Below are positions 24,053-32,661 of a stretch of DNA of 43,242 nucleotides, in pieces (the stretch's first letter is position 1; each line of letters opens with the position of its first letter). The translations under genes were made by a program, and so were the position numbers. The notes under the pieces were generated by a model. The model saw only the letters and a program-made list of their open reading frames with translations. It did not search any database and had not been told where the DNA came from. Source of the stretch: Thermoprotei archaeon (GTDB taxonomy: Archaea > Thermoproteota > Thermoprotei > Thermofilales > B15-G2); contig QMSB01000005.1 in the NCBI GenBank assembly GCA_003650815.1, positions 1-43,242 on the forward strand, in the 5' to 3' direction.

Positions 24053-24491
24053 AGACTGTTAAGAAAAACCGGAAATTTATTTTCTACGACATCGACTCTG
24101 ATTCTCGAAAAAAGATTTTACATAAAGTAGCGCTTGCATTAGGGAAGAATGAAGAAATAATTTTTGCAGTAGTTTATGGCGGATTTCTTGGATCAAAAGT
24201 TTTCAGAGACATTGATATAGCTATTTTCACTGGATACAAAGTGCCGTATGAAGATATATGGTCTTATACAGAGTCTCTAGCAAAAAACTTGAAAGTATAG
24301 TGAATATTCCAGTTGATGTCAAGATGCTTGACTATGCTCCTCCTTCCTTTAAGGTAGAAGTCTTGAATAAGGGTAGAGTTGTAGTCGATAGAGAGCCTTA
24401 TACAAGAATTATATTAAAGTGGGCGGCATTAAGTGAGTTAAATGATCTTTCAATAAAATATAAGAAAATTAAAAATATTTTAAGCGAGTAG
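24043..24491 (+). pseudogene. MNT-type nucleotidyltransferase (HepT partner), frameshifted
   Basis: MNT is the minimal nucleotidyltransferase that modifies and silences HepT. From the ATG at 24043: KKILHKVALALGKNEEIIFAVVYGGFLGSKVFRDIDIAIFTG. The nucleotidyltransferase core GG-x10-DID is visible, with the two Asp that bind metal. After YTESLAKN the frame stops at a TAG; the protein continues in another frame as KKLESIVNIPVDVKML to IKNILSE. One more A in the A6 run at about 24281-24286 would join the two parts as LAKKLESIV. As in the HepT gene directly upstream, a single base in an A6 run is the only defect. It could be real decay, assembly error in a homopolymer, or a slippage site. Confidence 0.7.
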
Positions 24492-24541
24492 TGTTAGGCA
24501 CTTAAGCTAAGTTTTATTTTCTTAAACGGGGATAGATTTAC

Positions 24542-25066
24542 ATGTCAAGAGTATTCGAAGTTATTAAAGCTAGAAGGAGCATCAGGAGGTATGAGCCTAA
24601 GCCTATTCCGCGGGAAGACTTAGAGAAGATACTTGAAGCCGCGAGACTAGCTCCATCGGCGAAAAATATTCAACCATGGAGATTTGTCGTAGTAACTGAT
24701 CCTGAGAAGAAGAGAAAGCTAGCTAAGGCCTGCTGGAACCAAATGTTCATAGCAGATGCCGCCGTAATAGTCGTAGCTCTCTCAGACCCTAACTTGTCTC
24801 CGAGGTGGCATGATAAAGACACTATGATAGCTATAGAGCACATGGTACTAGTTGCAGCAGACCTAGGCTACGGCACTTGCTGGATAGGAGCATTCGATGA
24901 AAAAGAAGTAAGGGAAATAGTTAAAGCTCCTGAGAATCTAAAGGTTGTAGCTGTGTTGCCAATAGGATGCCCGGCGGAATCTCCGCCACCTAGGCCTAGA
25001 AAGAAGTTTGAGGAAATATTCTTCCATGAAGAGTACGGCAAGTCTCTAAACCTAAATAAGATATAA
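24542..25066 (+). CDS. Nitroreductase family protein
   Basis: The 174-residue flavoprotein of the nitroreductase family binds FMN and reduces nitro compounds, quinones or other acceptors with NAD(P)H. Seen: the N-terminal FMN-binding RRSIRRYEPKPIP, then LEAARLAPSAKNIQPWRFVVV, which carries the residues that contact FMN phosphate, the central AIEHMVLVAADLGYGTCWIGAFDEKEV, and the C-terminal VVAVLPIGCPAESPPPRPRKKFEEIF, all typical in order. The length is short for the family but complete. The ATG at 24542 is the natural start. It lies 50 bases after the MNT gene and 140 bases before the ABC exporter genes, and is probably transcribed alone. The natural substrate is unknown. Confidence 0.9.
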   Translation: MSRVFEVIKARRSIRRYEPKPIPREDLEKILEAARLAPSAKNIQPWRFVVVTDPEKKRKLAKACWNQMFIADAAVIVVALSDPNLSPRWHDKDTMIAIEHMVLVAADLGYGTCWIGAFDEKEVREIVKAPENLKVVAVLPIGCPAESPPPRPRKKFEEIFFHEEYGKSLNLNKI

Positions 25067-25120
25067 TCAACAAATTCTCCTATTTTTCTTTAAGCTAGTG
25101 TCAAAGTAGAGAACGTAAGG

Positions 25121-25130
25121 TTTATATGTA
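25121..25130 (+). promoter_or_regulatory. TATA-like box of the ABC exporter operon
   Basis: The sequence tttatatgta preceded by an A/G-rich BRE-like aagg lies about 80 bases before the GTG start at 25206. It would give a leader of about 50 bases, in which GCGAGGGATCGC (25147-25158) can form a short hairpin (GCGA/TCGC). Confidence 0.35.
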
Positions 25131-25205
25131 TAAAAGATTCTAGTTAGCGAGGGATCGCATATAGATAGTGCTGAAGAGTCTATATCGAGAAGAGAGAGCA
25201 TTAGA

Positions 25206-26948
25206 GTGTTTAAGAAGCTTATTCCTTACATAGCTAAACACTGGAAATATTTTGCTGGAGCTGTACTTCTCCTATTTATCTCAAACCAGCTAAGCGTATT
25301 TGTTCCTCTCATTTCTAAAGAGATAATAGATAAGTGTATAATTGGTGGACAGCTAGAGCTCATGCCCAAGTTAGTGCTGCTTTCAGTGGGACTAACAGCT
25401 ATCTCGGCTGGTATAGGAGCTGTAAGAAGATACATTAGTGCCCTCTTCTCTCAGAAAATAGTCTACGACCTGAGAGTAGACTCCTTTAAGGCAGTTCAGA
25501 GGCAGTCTTATACATTCTTTTCGAGAGTTCCAATAGGACAGCTTATATCAAGAATCACTAGCGATACAGACGTTGTATCAAGATTTCTCACATGGCCTCT
25601 AACTAACCTACTTAATGCATACATCTTAGCAGTACTAGCTTTTTCAGCAATGCTTTCACTAAACGTGAAACTGACTTTAATGGTCATACCCTTCTTCCTA
25701 GTAGTTATCGTGCTTTTCTACAGATACTCTCTCCTAATAAGACCTCTCTTCATGAAGATAAGAAATCAGTACGGTGCTCTGACGTCTGTTGTGAATAATT
25801 CTCTAGTAGGTATAATAACTATTAAGGCTCTTGGAGTAGAAGATCATTCAATTAAAGACTTTTCTACAGAAAATAAACAGTACTTCGAATTAAATATTAA
25901 GGCTGCAAAAATACGTGCAACGTATATTCCTGCAATATCTTTTGTAGTAGGAGTAGCTACAGTATCTATAATTTACTTCGGAGGACTAGGAGTAATGAAT
26001 AGAGAGTTTACTATAGGCAGCTTAATGGCTTTTATAAGTTACTTAACTATGCTTGTCTGGCCTCTAAGGTTTATCGGTATGTTCATAACAGCTTTCCAGC
26101 GAGCTATGACAGCTGCAAAAAGAGTTTTTGATCTAATAGAAGCAGTACCTGAAGTAACTGAAAAACCCGGAGCAATTCCTATGCCTCTTATTAAAGGGCA
26201 CATAGTATTTGAGAACGTATACTTCGGCTTTGATAGGAGTAAGCCAATACTGAAGAATATTAACCTGGAAATAAGACCTGGAGAAAAAGTAGCTATTGTT
26301 GGTCCAACGGGTTCTGGAAAGTCTCTGCTAGTAATGATGATTCCTCGCTTCTTTGATCCGACAGGTGGGAGAGTGCTTATAGATGGAATAGACGTTAAAG
26401 ATGTTAGGCTAAAATCCCTAAGGAAGCAGATAGCCATAGTTCCTCAAGAACCATATATATTCGCTGGTACAATAAGAGAAAACATAGCGTTCGGTAAGCC
26501 TAACGCTTCTATGAAGGAAATAGTTCATGCAGCCAAAGTCGCGAGAATACATGATTTCATAGAAAAACTCCCCAAGAAGTATGAGACTCTTGTAGGTGAG
26601 CGAGGAATAACTCTCTCAGGAGGACAGAAGCAGAGAATAGCTATAGCTAGAGTTATTCTAGTAAATCCTAGAGTCCTCATCCTAGACGACCCCACATCCA
26701 ATCTAGATGCAGAGACTGAAAAAGAGTTTATTGAAATGCTTAAAGACGTAATAAGGGACAAAACAACAATCATAATTACCACTAGGCCAGCATTACTAAA
26801 GCTTGCTGATAGAATAGTGGTGTTGTCTAATGGAGAGATAGTGGAAGAGGGGACTCACGAAGAGCTCATTAAGAAGAAGGGGCTTTACTATAAACTCTAC
26901 GAAGACATGGTTAAGAGTTTAGAGTTAGCTGAAGCTCGGGTGGGATAA
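25206..26948 (+). CDS. ABC exporter half-transporter, subunit with degenerate ATP site
   Basis: A 580-residue membrane-ATPase half of a multidrug/lipid type ABC exporter. The N-terminal 300 residues hold six hydrophobic helices (FAGAVLLLFISNQLSVFVPLI first). The nucleotide-binding domain has Walker A GPTGSGKS (366-373), Q-loop Q414, the intact signature LSGGQ (470-474) and Walker B LILDD (491-495). Asp495 takes the place of the catalytic Glu and Thr526 replaces the H-loop His (ITTRP, where its partner has IAHRL). This is the pattern of the non-catalytic subunit in heterodimeric exporters such as TM287/TM288. The stop shares one base with the ATG of the second subunit at 26948, so the two are translationally linked. 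The GTG at 25206 is the only start in the frame after a stop at 25131. Substrate is unknown. Confidence 0.93.
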   Translation: MFKKLIPYIAKHWKYFAGAVLLLFISNQLSVFVPLISKEIIDKCIIGGQLELMPKLVLLSVGLTAISAGIGAVRRYISALFSQKIVYDLRVDSFKAVQRQSYTFFSRVPIGQLISRITSDTDVVSRFLTWPLTNLLNAYILAVLAFSAMLSLNVKLTLMVIPFFLVVIVLFYRYSLLIRPLFMKIRNQYGALTSVVNNSLVGIITIKALGVEDHSIKDFSTENKQYFELNIKAAKIRATYIPAISFVVGVATVSIIYFGGLGVMNREFTIGSLMAFISYLTMLVWPLRFIGMFITAFQRAMTAAKRVFDLIEAVPEVTEKPGAIPMPLIKGHIVFENVYFGFDRSKPILKNINLEIRPGEKVAIVGPTGSGKSLLVMMIPRFFDPTGGRVLIDGIDVKDVRLKSLRKQIAIVPQEPYIFAGTIRENIAFGKPNASMKEIVHAAKVARIHDFIEKLPKKYETLVGERGITLSGGQKQRIAIARVILVNPRVLILDDPTSNLDAETEKEFIEMLKDVIRDKTTIIITTRPALLKLADRIVVLSNGEIVEEGTHEELIKKKGLYYKLYEDMVKSLELAEARVG

Positions 26949-28732
26949 TGCACAGAGCTTTCTGGATGGAGCCTATTAAAGGCAAGCGAAAAATGCCTCT
27001 CAGAGTCCTAGCGAAAAGACTCCTTAAGTTGCTCTTTCCCTACAAGTGGGTTATAGTAGGTCTCTCAGTAGTCACTATACTAAGCTCACTTGTGAGCCTA
27101 GCTCAACCCTACTTAATGAAGCTAGCCGTAGATGAGGGCATAGGTTCTCACAACATGAATGTACTGCTCTGGGCATCAGTATTCTACTTAGCCTGCGTCG
27201 CTGCTTTCTGGTTATTCGACTACATTAGGTCGTTCTACTTCCAGTGGATGGGAAGTAAGTTTATCTACGAGCTTCGAGAAAAACTCTTTAATCACATAGT
27301 ATCTTTACCTCACAGCTTCTTCACTGGAGTCCGTGTCGGAGATTTAATAGCTAGAGTGATGAGTGACTGTGAGAGAGTACAAGATGTCTTTGTGAGCGGG
27401 CTAGTAGCAGTAGCAGGAGACATAGTTATCTTAGCGGGATCATTCATCATAATGTTTAGCCTAAACGCAGAGCTAGCACTAGTGACTCTCCTAGTAATAC
27501 CAGCCATGGTTTTCGCGACATATCTCTTCACTACTAGGTTTAGGAGAGTATTCATGAAGGTAAGACAGAAGACTTCAGAGCTGACAACTAAGGTTCAGGA
27601 AAGCGTGTCAGGTGTACGTGAAATACAGGCCTTTGCCAAAGAAGACAGAAGTTTAAGAGAATTTAAAAAGGTCAGCGCCGAGGCCCTGGAGGCGAGAGTT
27701 GAAGCTACTAAGACCTTCTCTGTGTACATACCCCTCATGGACATAATTCTCGCAGCGGGCTCTGCTCTAGTAATATGGTATGGCGGAATAATGGTTGTAG
27801 GAGGGAGAACTACTATAGGAGTTTTGCTAGCATTCCTCGCCTACACCTCTAGGTTCTTCAGACCAATATTCACATTAGTCTCAATGTACAATCTGGTCCA
27901 AGAAGCGCTAGTAGCTTTAGAAAGAATATTCGAAGTCTTAGACGTTAAGCCGGAGACAGAAGACACTGCTGAAACCATTGAGCTAGAAGAGGTTAAAGGA
28001 CACATAGTCTTCGAGGATGTCTGGTTCTCATACGATAAGACGACTCCTGTTCTAAGAGGAGTAAGCTTTGAGGTAAAGCCGGGAGAGAAACTAGCAATAG
28101 TAGGTCCTACTGGAGCCGGGAAAACTACACTAGTGTACTTGATCTGCAAGTTCTATAACCCAGACAAAGGGAGAATATTAGTTGATGGAATAGATCTTAG
28201 AAGAGTTGTCAGAAAGTCTTTGAGAAGATTCATAGGATATGTACCTCAAGACACTATACTGTTTCCAGGAACAGTAAAAGACAACATAAGAATAGGTAAG
28301 CCTGACGCCACCGACGAAAAGGTAGTCGAGGTATGTAAGAAGCTCAGAATACACCATATAATAGAGTCTCTACCCCAAGGATACGACACAGACATAGGAG
28401 AATTTGGGAAAAGACTATCAGCTGGACAGAGACAGCTAATATCTATTGCTAGAGCGCTTCTAAAGAACCCGCCAATACTGATCCTAGACGAGGCAATGTC
28501 TAACGTAGACCCAGCCACCGAAGCTACTGTTAAGAGGGCTTTAGAAGTCCTTATGGAGGGAAGAACTACTATCATAATAGCCCACAGACTGACTCTAGCA
28601 AGAGACGCTGACCAAATACTAGTTCTCGAAGACGGACAAGTAGTCGAGAGAGGCTCACATGAAGAGCTAATGGCCAAGAAAGGCATATACTATAAGCTGT
28701 ATACTACTCAAATGGGCCTCGAATCTAAATAA
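26948..28732 (+). CDS. ABC exporter half-transporter, catalytic partner
   Basis: The second 594-residue half of the exporter. After six hydrophobic helices (VIVGLSVVTILSSLVS first) the nucleotide-binding domain has Walker A GPTGAGKT (386-393), Q-loop Q434, signature LSAGQ (490-494, degenerate from LSGGQ), Walker B LILDE with the catalytic Glu515, and H-loop His546. In an ABC dimer each ATP site is built from Walker A/B/H of one subunit and the signature of the other. Here the Walker B/H-loop of this subunit combine with the intact LSGGQ of the first subunit to make one complete site, while the other is deficient on both sides. The one-base overlap with the first subunit fits a 1:1 complex. 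The end overlaps the convergent QueG-like gene by 8 bases. Confidence 0.93.
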   Translation: MHRAFWMEPIKGKRKMPLRVLAKRLLKLLFPYKWVIVGLSVVTILSSLVSLAQPYLMKLAVDEGIGSHNMNVLLWASVFYLACVAAFWLFDYIRSFYFQWMGSKFIYELREKLFNHIVSLPHSFFTGVRVGDLIARVMSDCERVQDVFVSGLVAVAGDIVILAGSFIIMFSLNAELALVTLLVIPAMVFATYLFTTRFRRVFMKVRQKTSELTTKVQESVSGVREIQAFAKEDRSLREFKKVSAEALEARVEATKTFSVYIPLMDIILAAGSALVIWYGGIMVVGGRTTIGVLLAFLAYTSRFFRPIFTLVSMYNLVQEALVALERIFEVLDVKPETEDTAETIELEEVKGHIVFEDVWFSYDKTTPVLRGVSFEVKPGEKLAIVGPTGAGKTTLVYLICKFYNPDKGRILVDGIDLRRVVRKSLRRFIGYVPQDTILFPGTVKDNIRIGKPDATDEKVVEVCKKLRIHHIIESLPQGYDTDIGEFGKRLSAGQRQLISIARALLKNPPILILDEAMSNVDPATEATVKRALEVLMEGRTTIIIAHRLTLARDADQILVLEDGQVVERGSHEELMAKKGIYYKLYTTQMGLESK

Positions 28733-29285
28733 ACTCTTCATTATAGATCATACCTACTGGACACACTAAGACACATCTAAAGCAGTAAGTACACTTATAG
28801 CGCTTAACCGAATTCAAGCCAATAGCATCTTGTGGGCAAAACGCGACACAGGCAAAACAGTCTTTACAGGGATTAAAATCTTTCAGCAGAGTAGTTTTCT
28901 CGAATTCTAGCCCTGTTACTACCCCAGCTACAACTACTCTAGGACCATACTCAGGCGACACAAGCCACCCACTCCTACCAACAACACCCAGTCCTCCTCT
29001 AGCAGCATACTTCTCAAGAGGCACTACCTCGGCGAAGGGCGGGATATAGCACGCAAAAACATTTTCCTCTAGAAGTCTCTTCGCAAGATATACTCCCACT
29101 TCTGCAGCCTTAGAGAATGCTTCGAAAACCTTAAAGTGGATGTTATTTCTAGTTAAACCTGTGAAAGGAATATAAAATACAATAATACTTTTGGCTAAAG
29201 GGAAAGTCTCTATTAAATGTTTATCAGCTCTTAAAACACACCAGTGTTTAATACCTACTTCGCTCAGCAGCTCAGGTATAGTCAC
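28725..29285 (-). CDS. QueG-like 2x[4Fe-4S] protein
   Basis: The 186-residue protein resembles the second half of epoxyqueuosine reductase (QueG) and reductive-dehalogenase-like proteins. Seen: YAARGGLGVVGRSGWLVSPEYGPRVVVAGVVTG, the linker of the QueG group, followed by two ferredoxin motifs: C140-x2-C143-x2-C146-x3-C150-P and C165-x2-C168-x2-C171-x3-C175-P, which bind two [4Fe-4S] clusters. The cobalamin-binding part is much shorter than in full QueG (about 320-380 residues), so cofactor use is doubtful; it may be an electron-transfer protein or a reduced form of the enzyme. It starts with ATG at 29285, divergent from the ATP-grasp gene with a 33-base gap, and the end overlaps the convergent ABC gene by 8 bases. 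Confidence 0.75.
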   Translation of the reverse strand: MTIPELLSEVGIKHWCVLRADKHLIETFPLAKSIIVFYIPFTGLTRNNIHFKVFEAFSKAAEVGVYLAKRLLEENVFACYIPPFAEVVPLEKYAARGGLGVVGRSGWLVSPEYGPRVVVAGVVTGLEFEKTTLLKDFNPCKDCFACVAFCPQDAIGLNSVKRYKCTYCFRCVLVCPVGMIYNEEFI

Positions 29286-29318
29286 TACTCAAATAAGCTT
29301 CTCTAGGATACATATCTA

Positions 29319-31175
29319 TTGTTGGACAAAATGAGGGAATATAAATACAAAGTACTAAGCAAGCTTTCTAAGCTAAGTAGAATCTATCTAAAAGCTTCAA
29401 GTAAATACTTAAGTTTAATCAAGGTATACATAGGGCTAAAGTTCTACGAACTAGTTTTAGAGAATCCAGTCACTAAGAGAGATATCGCTGAACTAATGAG
29501 CTATACGGACTTCGATCCAGATTTCTCTAACCTTCTTCTCGAAAAGTGTTTTACATACCCTACCTACAGAGAACTAGCCGACGCTATAGCTGACTTCGAG
29601 AAGATTAGGAGAGATTCGAGAGGAGTACCGATAGTATCTCAGAAGAGGCTTCCCTTACAGGCGGCATGGACACTAGTCGGTTTCATTCTCGACACTAGAG
29701 CAGCCGAAAAGTACTACAGTCTACTAGAGTCTTGCAGAAAAGTTAAGGGAGTAAGTACCCTGCTGAATTTTCTCAAAACAGAGTCCGATGAAGCTAAGTT
29801 TACTGAACCAGAGTACTTAAGCTCGCTAAGCCACTACTTCTACTCCTATCTTCTATCAACAAGAATCTCGTCTAAGAAATTACTGCTAAGCAATGCTTTA
29901 GAAAACAGGCTAGTGATATACTACAAGTACTCTAAGGACATGGAGACAGTAGAGTCGGCTTTCTCTACCGTTCTCTCCAAACACTTCATAGCCAGAGTAC
30001 TAGAGTTAGCACATAGAAGCATCAAGGAGAGAATAACACTAGCACACCGGTGCCTCGTGGCAGGAGATCCTCTTCGTCCACTAAAAACACCCTATATGGC
30101 AGTAGTCTACGGATCTGAGAGAAGAGGCTTTACGAATGCTCTATGGGATATTATGAGAGATTTAGCGGAAACAGAAAAGAATCTCAAAAGAGAACTTCCG
30201 TTCATAGCATGTCACTGGAAACACTTAGCTGTAGAAAACGACTTATCTGCATTCAAAGGCTTCATGAAAGCAGGAGACGACTTAGTCTACGGCTTCTTCA
30301 GAGATTTCGCGAAGATAGGAGTAACACTAGTGTTGTCTCTACCCGTTCTCCGGGAACAAGAGCTACACAAACAGCTGTCAAAATTATTCTCAGAGCTCGA
30401 CGTAGTGGAGGTAAATCCCTATGTTTCATCGAAAATAGCTGACAGCAAGTACTTAACTAATGTTGTACTCGGAAAGCAAAATATTCTTGTTCCTAAGCAA
30501 GTAAGACTCGAGAAGAGCGCTAATATCGAAGATTCTCTATCTAAAATAGTTAGTTTCGCTGAGAACACGTCTTCTGAGAAAATAGTAGTCAAGCCAGAGC
30601 ACGGTACAGAAGGCCTACTTGTTCAGGTCTTTAATAAGGACGACCTAGAGTCTATAGCGAGACATTTAGAAAGAATATTTTCTAGAGATAGTGTTGTCGT
30701 CGAAGAACTCAGAGGAAACATAGGGTACTCGGGATATCCGACAGTATTTAGATTAGTGGTTTCTTGGAACGGAGAGAACTTTGATATCGAGGGGGGATAC
30801 GCTATAGTATCCCAGATTAAAGATGAGTACGTAGCCTCAGTCTCGCATGGAGGAAAAATAGTGGACATAAACGAGGCTTTGTCTAGACTTAAAAAGTATA
30901 AAGGAGAGAGCATAAAATCTCCGGCTTTCCTCTTAGCAGAGACTGCTATTGAAGCCGCTAAAGCACTAAACGCAGGATTAGGAGAAAGAGACTACTTAAA
31001 GTACGTAGGCTTAGACCTTGTTCTCGAAGAAGATTCTAGTAAAGTACACGCAGTAGTAATTGAAGCTAACTCTAGACCCAGCGGACTAAGCTACTTAAGA
31101 AAACTTGAGACAGGTGAGGCATCAGTTATAAAAAATTTATTAAAATATATTATAAGGATTCTAGAAGAGAAGTAG
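29319..31175 (+). CDS. ATP-grasp-like protein with large unrecognised N-terminal domain
   Basis: The last 250 of 618 residues look like an ATP-grasp ligase: IVVKPEHGTEGLLVQVF (the ATP-binding lysine loop), VVVEELRGNIGYSGYPTVFRLVVSW (hinge and linker), GGYAIVS, YLKYVGLDLVLEEDS and HAVVIEANSRPSGLSYL, where the Glu and Asn bind metal and ATP. This would join a carboxylate to an amine or thiol. The N-terminal 350 residues are helical, with KLSKLSRIYLKASSKYL and many charged segments, and I recognise no family. The start is TTG at 29319, with an in-frame ATG at 29331 as an alternative; neither has a Shine-Dalgarno sequence. It is divergent from the QueG-like gene. Its C-terminus overlaps the end of the convergent HTH gene by 26 bases. 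Product of the reaction is unknown. Confidence 0.65.
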   Translation: MLDKMREYKYKVLSKLSKLSRIYLKASSKYLSLIKVYIGLKFYELVLENPVTKRDIAELMSYTDFDPDFSNLLLEKCFTYPTYRELADAIADFEKIRRDSRGVPIVSQKRLPLQAAWTLVGFILDTRAAEKYYSLLESCRKVKGVSTLLNFLKTESDEAKFTEPEYLSSLSHYFYSYLLSTRISSKKLLLSNALENRLVIYYKYSKDMETVESAFSTVLSKHFIARVLELAHRSIKERITLAHRCLVAGDPLRPLKTPYMAVVYGSERRGFTNALWDIMRDLAETEKNLKRELPFIACHWKHLAVENDLSAFKGFMKAGDDLVYGFFRDFAKIGVTLVLSLPVLREQELHKQLSKLFSELDVVEVNPYVSSKIADSKYLTNVVLGKQNILVPKQVRLEKSANIEDSLSKIVSFAENTSSEKIVVKPEHGTEGLLVQVFNKDDLESIARHLERIFSRDSVVVEELRGNIGYSGYPTVFRLVVSWNGENFDIEGGYAIVSQIKDEYVASVSHGGKIVDINEALSRLKKYKGESIKSPAFLLAETAIEAAKALNAGLGERDYLKYVGLDLVLEEDSSKVHAVVIEANSRPSGLSYLRKLETGEASVIKNLLKYIIRILEEK

Positions 31176-31647
31176 CTTCCTTTAACTTGGTTAAAGCTTC
31201 TGATACCCTTTGCTTTAAAGCATCCAGCCTCTTCTCATTCTCCTCTAGCTTCTTCTTAACTTCATCTAACTCTTTCTTAAGTTTTTCGAACTCTGCTCTA
31301 GGTACAGTTTCTAGGACAGGTACTTCTATCTTAACTCCTTCTCTCACAAACCGTTTGAAGGTCTCTCGGACAAGTTTTCCTGCTTCAGTCTTACCAGCAA
31401 GGTGATTTCTAATAGTAGCCTCGGTTCTACCTAGTTCTTCAGCTATTCTAGATATAGTATAGCCAGCCTTCTCTCTAGCTAAAGCACCAGCAGCTACTCC
31501 AAGAGAATCTAGCCAAGTTAATCGCTCTTCAGCATGTTTCATCTTCTCTAGAACATCTTCTCTCAGCAAAGTAGCTACCATTAAAGCAGTCTCAAGCTTA
31601 TGTATATCACTCTTAGTGAGCGGCTTAAGTGGAATTTCCTCACTCAT
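31150..31647 (-). CDS. HTH DNA-binding protein with C-terminal coiled coil
   Basis: The 165-residue protein has a helix-turn-helix in GYTISRIAEELGRTEATIRNHLAGKT (62-86) with the typical turn and recognition helix, a basic segment (VRETFKRFVREG), and a C-terminal coiled coil from about 117 to 163 with heptads LKKELDEVKKKLEENEKRLDALKQRVSEALTKLKE. It therefore probably binds DNA as a dimer or tetramer, likely as a transcriptional regulator. The N-terminus has another helical region (LETALMVATLLREDVLEKMKHAEERLTWL) of unknown role. It starts with ATG at 31647 and is divergent from the DUF89 gene at 31710 with a 62-base gap, so it may control that gene. Its end overlaps that of the ATP-grasp gene by 26 bases. 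Confidence 0.8.
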   Translation of the reverse strand: MSEEIPLKPLTKSDIHKLETALMVATLLREDVLEKMKHAEERLTWLDSLGVAAGALAREKAGYTISRIAEELGRTEATIRNHLAGKTEAGKLVRETFKRFVREGVKIEVPVLETVPRAEFEKLKKELDEVKKKLEENEKRLDALKQRVSEALTKLKEATSLLESL

Positions 31648-31709
31648 ACATCAAATAAGTTATATCTGAAGTATATTATTTAATCGCTTAGCGATACTTA
31701 AATTAAGTA

Positions 31710-32603
31710 GTGAGAAGAGAGGAATGCGTGCACGTCTTCATCAGTACTGTATGCCTTCAGTGTCTAGGGAAGCTAGCTTACTACTTTGTATCAAAAACTA
31801 GTCTTAGTGAAGAAGAAAAGATAAGAGCTGTAGCTTGGCTCTTCAGAAAGATAGCTGAGCTATTTGAAGGAGATCTCAGCGACTACATGAAGATGTGTGC
31901 CAGCTTCTACAGTGCTGTGTTCGAAGTAGTAGGAGAAGAGGACTTTTTTGCCGAGGAAAAGAAGTTGAGCAATGAGCTGGCATTAAAGCTTACTAAAATA
32001 GCTGAAGACTACGCTAAGTCCCTGAGAGGTTCTATTAAAGTCTCTGCCGTGGGAAATGCTCTTGACTTTGGGACAGGAGTGTATGAATGTTCGATAGAGG
32101 ACTTCAAGAAACGTTTTCTAGAGCTAATTGAAGAAGACTTCGCTGTAGACGACTATGATAAGTTTCTAGAAGACTTAAAGAAGTCTAAGACTATTCTATA
32201 TGTACTAGATAACGCTGGTGAAGCCGTATTCGACTTACTATTGGTTAAGAGGCTCAAAGACTTTGCTGAGAAAATAGTTGTTGCAGCTCGAGATAAACCT
32301 GTACAGAACGATGTAACCTACGAAGAGGCTTTAGAACTAGGCTTCGGGGATGTCGCGGAAGTAGTCAGTACGGGATCTAGAATACCTGGACTATACCTTA
32401 AGACATGTAGTAGAGATTTTATTGAACTTCTAGAGGATGCTGACTTAGTTATTCTCAAAGGTCAAGGAAACTACCAGTCGATAGACGAAGTAAAGAGAGT
32501 CAGAAGCAAGCCTACCTACGCTATACTCAGAGCAAAATGTCCTCCCGTAGCGAGGGCTCTAGGCGTAAGACTCAACAGTTTTATCTTCAAAAAGTTGCTG
32601 TAA
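31710..32603 (+). CDS. DUF89 (ARMT1-like) damage-control phosphatase
   Basis: The DUF89 family removes phosphate from damaged or over-reactive metabolites (sugar phosphates, phosphopantetheine) with a divalent metal. Seen in 297 residues: GNALDFGTGVYE, the DNAGEAVFDLLLV motif (metal-binding Asp and Asn), KPVQNDVTYEEALELGF, GSRIPGLYL, and the late KGQGNYQSID loop that closes the site. These are the family signature in the right order. The N-terminal CVHVFISTVCLQCLGKL helices (three Cys) are a variant of the family's amino-terminal helical bundle. It starts with GTG at 31710. The divergent HTH gene starts 62 bases away. Which phosphate ester it acts on is unknown. Confidence 0.88.
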   Translation: MRREECVHVFISTVCLQCLGKLAYYFVSKTSLSEEEKIRAVAWLFRKIAELFEGDLSDYMKMCASFYSAVFEVVGEEDFFAEEKKLSNELALKLTKIAEDYAKSLRGSIKVSAVGNALDFGTGVYECSIEDFKKRFLELIEEDFAVDDYDKFLEDLKKSKTILYVLDNAGEAVFDLLLVKRLKDFAEKIVVAARDKPVQNDVTYEEALELGFGDVAEVVSTGSRIPGLYLKTCSRDFIELLEDADLVILKGQGNYQSIDEVKRVRSKPTYAILRAKCPPVARALGVRLNSFIFKKLL

Positions 32604-32661
32604 GCATAGGCTAAAGACTACTCGTACATACTCCTTTTATACTCTAGTATACACGAATAGT

